DNA from: an uncultured Ruminococcus sp.
GTDB taxonomy: Bacteria > Bacillota > Clostridia > Oscillospirales > Ruminococcaceae
Length of the DNA: 17,394 nt
Assembly: GCF_946187255.1 (NCBI RefSeq)
Contig: NZ_CAMHRZ010000045.1
Coordinates: forward strand, 1-17,394
Direction of reading: 5' to 3'
The first letter of the stretch is position 1; every line of letters starts with the position of its first letter. Positions 14,296 through 17,394 of the stretch are shown here, one piece after another. A program made the translations under genes and the position numbers. Under the pieces are notes generated by a model, which made no database searches, was not told the origin of the DNA, and was given only the letters and a program-made list of their open reading frames with translations.

Positions 14296-14311
14296 TGTTC
14301 CACATGGAACA
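14296..14311. promoter_or_regulatory. parS: parS-like site 1 (TGTTCCACATGGAACA)
   Basis: Perfect 7-bp arms surround a CA centre. It differs by one base from the palindromic parS form TGTTCCACGTGGAACA. It lies between noc and soj and should be bound by the ParB encoded at 15694. Confidence 0.85.
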
Positions 14312-14347
14312 TTGCGTTTTTGTCAAAATTATTCAGCCGAAAGCAAA

Positions 14348-14363
14348 TGTTCCATGTGGAACA
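14348..14363. promoter_or_regulatory. parS: parS-like site 2 (TGTTCCATGTGGAACA)
   Basis: This is the exact reverse complement of site 1, 52 bp away in start-to-start distance, so it is the same site in the opposite orientation. It lies about 43 bp upstream of the soj -35 region. Confidence 0.85.
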
Positions 14364-14405
14364 AAAGAATAAAAACACCTGTTTAAAGAAATTTTCAAAA
14401 AGGTC

Positions 14406-14434
14406 TTTTCAAACGGATAAAAATGTTGTATAAT
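14406..14434 (+). promoter_or_regulatory. Candidate soj promoter
   Basis: TTTTCA (14406-14411), a 17-bp spacer and a perfect TATAAT (14429-14434) are present. The leader to the soj ATG at 14473 is about 30 nt. Confidence 0.6.
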
Positions 14435-14472
14435 AGAATAGTTAAGTAAAGATCAATGAAAGAGGAGATAAT

Positions 14473-15252
14473 ATGGGTAAGACGATAGCAGTATCAAACC
14501 AGAAAGGCGGTGTCGGAAAATCCACGACCGTCTGCAACCTGGCTGCGGTCTTCGGGGCAAAGGGCGCAAAGGTGCTGATAATAGATTTTGACCCCCAGGG
14601 CAATACGACCACTAGCTATGGAATACAAAAAAGAAGCATCCGCAATACTATCTACGATGTGCTGATGGGTGACTGTTCTTTATTTGAAGCAGTTTGCGCC
14701 ACCGCATTCAGAGGAGTATCCGTTGTGCCCACCACACAGGATCTGGCAGGTGCGGCTGTGCAGCTGATGACGATGGAAAACAGGGCAGTACAGTTAAAGG
14801 ACAAGCTGAATGAGGCACGCAATTTCTACGATTATATCTTCATCGACTGTCCCCCAACGCTGGATATGCTGACCATAAATGCGCTCGTTGCGGCGGACTC
14901 GGTGCTCATTCCTTTGCAGTGCGAGTTCCTGTCACTGGAAGGCCTTGTGGAGCTGCACAACACCATAGACCGCGTAAAGAAGACCTGGAACAAGTCGCTG
15001 ATAATCGAGGGCATACTATTTACAATGTGCGTTGACAGGTACAAGATTACGGGACAGATAATGAACGAAGTGAAAAAGCATTTCTCAAAGGAAGTATTCT
15101 CCACCGTTATCCCCCGAAACGTTGCCTTGTCTGAAGCGCCGAGCTTCGGACAGCCCGCGATATACTATGATAAAAAGGCCAAGGGTTCAAAGGCTTACGA
15201 GGAACTGGCAAAGGAAATGGTCAAGCGGGATAAAAAACGCAAAAGCAAGTAA
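14473..15252 (+). CDS. soj: Chromosome-partitioning ATPase Soj/ParA
   Basis: This is a 259-residue ParA-family ATPase without an N-terminal DNA-binding extension, so it is the chromosomal Soj type. The deviant Walker A is KGGVGKST (11-18, signature Lys11), Walker A' is IDFDPQGN (37-44) and Walker B is FIDCPP (123-128). The C-terminal PRNVALSEAPSFG (214-226) is the conserved Soj segment. Soj dimerises on ATP, binds the nucleoid without sequence preference and, through ParB bound at parS, segregates origins. It also influences DnaA in Bacillus. A GAGGAG site precedes the ATG. The stop codon directly abuts parS-like site 3. It is transcribed together with the 105-residue gene and parB, and divergently from noc. 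Confidence 0.94.
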   Translation: MGKTIAVSNQKGGVGKSTTVCNLAAVFGAKGAKVLIIDFDPQGNTTTSYGIQKRSIRNTIYDVLMGDCSLFEAVCATAFRGVSVVPTTQDLAGAAVQLMTMENRAVQLKDKLNEARNFYDYIFIDCPPTLDMLTINALVAADSVLIPLQCEFLSLEGLVELHNTIDRVKKTWNKSLIIEGILFTMCVDRYKITGQIMNEVKKHFSKEVFSTVIPRNVALSEAPSFGQPAIYYDKKAKGSKAYEELAKEMVKRDKKRKSK

Positions 15253-15268
15253 TGTTCCATGTGGAACA
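15253..15268. promoter_or_regulatory. parS: parS-like site 3 (TGTTCCATGTGGAACA)
   Basis: This is identical to site 2 and in the same orientation. It begins at the first base after the soj stop codon and lies 29 bp before the start of the 105-residue gene, so it is inside the operon. Confidence 0.85.
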
Positions 15269-15297
15269 TTAGATCAAAACAAAAAGGAGAATTTGAT

Positions 15298-15615
15298 ATG
15301 GCACAGTTCAACAATGAGAAACACGCAGAGGATCTGCTGACCAATAGGAATATGAAGAGCAAGCTGCTTGACTATACTATGACGCTGCTGATAAACCAGA
15401 AAGAGATCGAGCCTGAGGAAATGGCAGGGATAACGGCGAAGTTCGGCTACTTTATGGAGATCAAAGATCACGGCATGGAAGCACTGTTCAAGATAATAAA
15501 GGACGACAAGGTGTGGTATTTCGCACTCCAGCAGGAGTCACTGAAACTCCTGACCATAAACGAGGCACAGTTTCAGCAGGTGACAGAAGATATGATAAGG
15601 ATGCACCTCAGCTAA
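15298..15615 (+). CDS. Small protein of unknown function between soj and parB (105 aa)
   Basis: This is a soluble, mostly helical 105-residue protein, beginning MAQFNNEKHAEDLL and ending EDMIRMHLS. No signal peptide or membrane segment is visible. The centre holds a likely beta pair (ALFKIIKDDKVWYFALQQESLKLL) between helical ends. The start at 15298 has an AAGGAG site at the right distance. An in-frame ATG at 15259 is rejected because it lies inside parS-like site 3 and has no ribosome site. The gene lies 45 bp after soj and 78 bp before parB in the same direction, so it is probably co-expressed with the partition genes. I recognise no family and assign no function. A link to chromosome segregation is suggested by position only. 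Confidence 0.85.
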   Translation: MAQFNNEKHAEDLLTNRNMKSKLLDYTMTLLINQKEIEPEEMAGITAKFGYFMEIKDHGMEALFKIIKDDKVWYFALQQESLKLLTINEAQFQQVTEDMIRMHLS

Positions 15616-15693
15616 GACTAAGGCATTATCCATTGGAAGATGTGACAGGCATAATTTAAGTATTCTCAGCCTGACGGGCGGAAAGGATATATA

Positions 15694-16626
15694 ATGGCAA
15701 AGAAAAACAGAATGGGTTCGGGATTGGATATGCTTTTTGCCGAGAACGAACGCCATGAGACTGAAACGCTGTCAGCGGAGGGTGCAGACAGTGTTACTAT
15801 GGTAAAAGTGACTCTGCTGGAGCCGAACAAGGATCAGCCCCGCGGAACTTTTGACGATGAAAAGCTGAACGAACTGGCGGAAAGTATAAAGGAAAACGGC
15901 GTGCTGCAGCCGATACTTGCGCGCCCGCTGGAGAACGGCGGCTATCAGATAGTGGCAGGTGAGCGCAGATGGCGGGCTTCAAGGCTGGCGGGACTTACCG
16001 AAGTGCCCGTGTATGTCAAGGAGCTTGATGACAGGCAGACCATGCAGATGGCGCTGATAGAAAATATCCAGCGACAGGATCTGTCTCCTGTGGAGGAAGC
16101 ACAGGCTTACCGGAACCTGATGGACAGCTATGACATGACACAGCAGCAGGTGGCGCAGGCGGTGGGCAAGTCAAGGTCGGCGGTGGCAAACTCGCTGAGA
16201 CTTCTGGAACTCGACGACGAAGTAAGAGATATGGTGGACAAGGGCGAGATATCCTTCGGCCATGCAAAGGTGCTTTCGGGCATCGAAAATGACAGGCAGG
16301 CAGAGTTCGCACGAAAGGTCAAAGAGGACGGGCTCTCCGTGAGACAGCTGGAGGACGCACTGAGAGATGCCGAACGTCTTGCACAGAAGCAGGAAGAGGA
16401 CGACCGTCAGGCGATAAGAAAGCGTTCGGTGAAAAAAGAAAGACCTTTCCTGAAAGAATTTGAAATGGCAGTAAATGCAAACTCCGACGTTAAAGTCAAA
16501 GCAAAGTCGGATAGCAGCGGTGGAGTTAAGGTGGAACTGAGACTGCCGAAAGAAACAGATGCAGAGGTGCTGCTGGGCAAGCTGGCACAGCTGCTCGCTG
16601 ATGAGAAAAAACAGCAGGATGTGTAG
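15694..16626 (+). CDS. parB: Chromosome-partitioning protein ParB (Spo0J)
   Basis: This is a 310-residue ParB. It has the N-terminal segment MAKKNRMGSGLDMLFA, the CTPase motifs GERRWRASRLAG (89-100) and ENIQRQDL (123-130), a helix-turn-helix at about 148-172, a central domain with ISFGHAKVLSG and a C-terminal dimerisation domain (about 255-305). The specificity positions are of the parS-binding type: Arg161 in KSRSAV and Gly189 in FGHAKVL. The equivalent Noc residues are Gln and Arg. ParB loads at parS, spreads as a CTP-dependent clamp, recruits SMC and stimulates Soj. The ATG at 15694 has an AAAGGA site. The 78-bp gap before it shows no convincing promoter, so it is probably read from the soj transcript. 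Confidence 0.94.
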   Translation: MAKKNRMGSGLDMLFAENERHETETLSAEGADSVTMVKVTLLEPNKDQPRGTFDDEKLNELAESIKENGVLQPILARPLENGGYQIVAGERRWRASRLAGLTEVPVYVKELDDRQTMQMALIENIQRQDLSPVEEAQAYRNLMDSYDMTQQQVAQAVGKSRSAVANSLRLLELDDEVRDMVDKGEISFGHAKVLSGIENDRQAEFARKVKEDGLSVRQLEDALRDAERLAQKQEEDDRQAIRKRSVKKERPFLKEFEMAVNANSDVKVKAKSDSSGGVKVELRLPKETDAEVLLGKLAQLLADEKKQQDV

Positions 16627-16656
16627 GCATTGTTTTCCGCACAGCCCCGCGAGGGC

Positions 16657-16685
16657 TTGACAAATCGGATAATAAATGCTACACT
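16657..16685 (+). promoter_or_regulatory. Sigma-A promoter of serS
   Basis: TTGACA (16657-16662), a 17-bp spacer and TACACT (16680-16685) preceded by TGC (extended -10) are present. The leader to the ATG at 16732 is about 40 nt. It includes a tiny GGGC-TTTT-GCCC hairpin just before the AAGGAG site and is too short for a T-box. Confidence 0.65.
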
Positions 16686-16731
16686 ATAAATTGATAAATT
16701 TCGGGCTTTTGCCCTGTAAGGAGTAATAATC

Positions 16732-17394
16732 ATGATCGATATCAAACTGATAAGAACCAACCCCGAACTCGTTAAGGAGAACATCAGGAAGAAGTTCCAG
16801 GACGAGAAACTCGTCCTCGTTGATGAAGTTGCAGAGTTCGATAAGGAATACAGAGCCGCAAGAACAAGAGCGGATGAGCTGAGAAATCAGCGCAACGTGA
16901 AGTCCAAGCAGATAGGTGCTCTCATGGGCAAGGGTCAGAAGGAGGAGGCTGAGGCTGTAAAGGCTGAGGTCAACGCAATGGCTAAGGAGCTGGCTGACCT
17001 GGAAGTCAAGGAGGAAGAGCTGGAAGCAAAGATACGCGAGAGGATGCTGGTTATACCCAACATCATCGACGACAGCGTACCGATAGGCAAGGACGACAGC
17101 GAGAATGTTGAGATAGAGAAGTTCGGTGAGCCTGTTGTTCCCGATTTTGAAGTTCCCTACCATGTGGATATAATGGAGACTTTCGACGGCATTGATCTCG
17201 ATGCTGCAAGAGAGACTTCGGGCAACGGTTTCTACTATCTTAAAGGTGATATAGCAAGACTTCATTCGGCTATACTCTCCTACGCAAGAGATTTCATGAT
17301 CGATCGCGGATTTACCTACTATGTTCCGCCTTTCATGATCAGATCCAGCGTTGTTACTGGCGTTATGAGCTTTGCCGAGATGGAGAATATGATG
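16732..17394 (+). CDS. serS: Seryl-tRNA synthetase (5' part, 221 codons, cut by window end)
   Basis: The start ATG has a TAAGGAG site. The frame is open to the window end. Residues 1-110 are the tRNA-binding arm: MIDIKLIRTNPELVKENIRKK, a long coiled coil (about 30-105) with ADELRNQRN, then VIPNIIDDSVPIGKDDSENVE. The class II catalytic domain begins at about 165 (GFYYLKGDIARLHSAILSYARDFMIDRGFTYYVPPFMIR). The visible segment after motif 1 reads SSVVTGVMSFAEMENMM instead of the GTGQLPKF-type sequence of the common bacterial enzyme. This agrees with a variant I associate with Clostridia. The enzyme charges tRNA-Ser with serine in the cytoplasm. It follows parB closely but has its own promoter. 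The 3' part, including motifs 2 and 3, is outside the window. Confidence 0.93.
   Translation, partial: MIDIKLIRTNPELVKENIRKKFQDEKLVLVDEVAEFDKEYRAARTRADELRNQRNVKSKQIGALMGKGQKEEAEAVKAEVNAMAKELADLEVKEEELEAKIRERMLVIPNIIDDSVPIGKDDSENVEIEKFGEPVVPDFEVPYHVDIMETFDGIDLDAARETSGNGFYYLKGDIARLHSAILSYARDFMIDRGFTYYVPPFMIRSSVVTGVMSFAEMENMM

Larger units (their letters stand above)
14140..14472. other. Divergent noc/soj intergenic region with parS-like sites (333 bp)
   Basis: This stretch holds the noc ribosome site and candidate promoter on the left, two parS-like sites in the middle and the soj promoter and ribosome site on the right. The 14190-14290 part holds nothing I can name. Confidence 0.7.

Noticed and set aside
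15259..15297. Upstream in-frame start for the 105-residue gene
   Set aside because: The ATG is part of parS-like site 3 and lacks a ribosome site. The ATG at 15298 has AAGGAG.
16627..16731. T-box or terminator in the parB-serS gap
   Set aside because: The serS leader is only about 40 nt, too short for a T-box. The AGCCC-CGCGA-GGGCT hairpin after parB is not followed by a T run.

Overview
The window looks like chromosomal DNA from a Gram-positive gut or rumen Clostridia, most likely a Ruminococcus-type member of the Oscillospiraceae. This is an inference from gene content: a YabR/DivIC pair, a noc / soj-parB / serS neighbourhood, an acetyl-esterase typical of plant-fibre degraders, Gram-positive lipobox and single-anchor proteins, strong AGGAGG-type ribosome sites and moderate GC content. 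The parS-like sites, soj, parB and noc suggest the region lies near the replication origin.

Layout. (1) 1-1432, minus strand: three tandem paralogous genes of unknown function, the last one cut by the window edge. (2) 1609-3841, minus strand: a divIC - yabR - DUF4321-like - lipoprotein operon behind a good sigma-A promoter. (3) 4213-6073, minus strand: a Nif3-like metal protein followed 4 bp later by a CE2-like SGNH esterase. This pair is bracketed by two direct copies of a 67-bp hairpin-forming repeat. (4) 6403-7119, minus strand: a small membrane/coiled-coil protein with its own promoter and terminator. (5) 7625-13223, plus strand: a four-gene MacAB/YknXYZ-type exporter operon (adaptor, ATPase, second adaptor, FtsX/MacB permease) behind a perfect-consensus promoter with a leader of about 240 nt, closed by a long terminator hairpin. 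(6) 13279-14139, minus strand: noc. (7) 14473-16626, plus strand: soj (parA), a 105-residue protein of unknown function, and parB, with three parS-like sites. (8) 16732 to the end, plus strand: the 5' two fifths or so of serS.

How the genes fit together. Soj, ParB and the parS sites form the chromosome-segregation system. Noc is its paralogue that couples nucleoid position to division, and its DNA-contact residues differ from ParB in the way known for Noc. DivIC is a septum protein. The exporter operon is self-contained, and its substrate cannot be read from sequence.

The least explained items are the three-paralogue cluster, the 67-bp repeat pair, the dual-adaptor exporter with a domain inserted into its second adaptor, and the small ORF wedged between soj and parB. 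I found no CRISPR array, rRNA, tRNA, transposase or recognised riboswitch.
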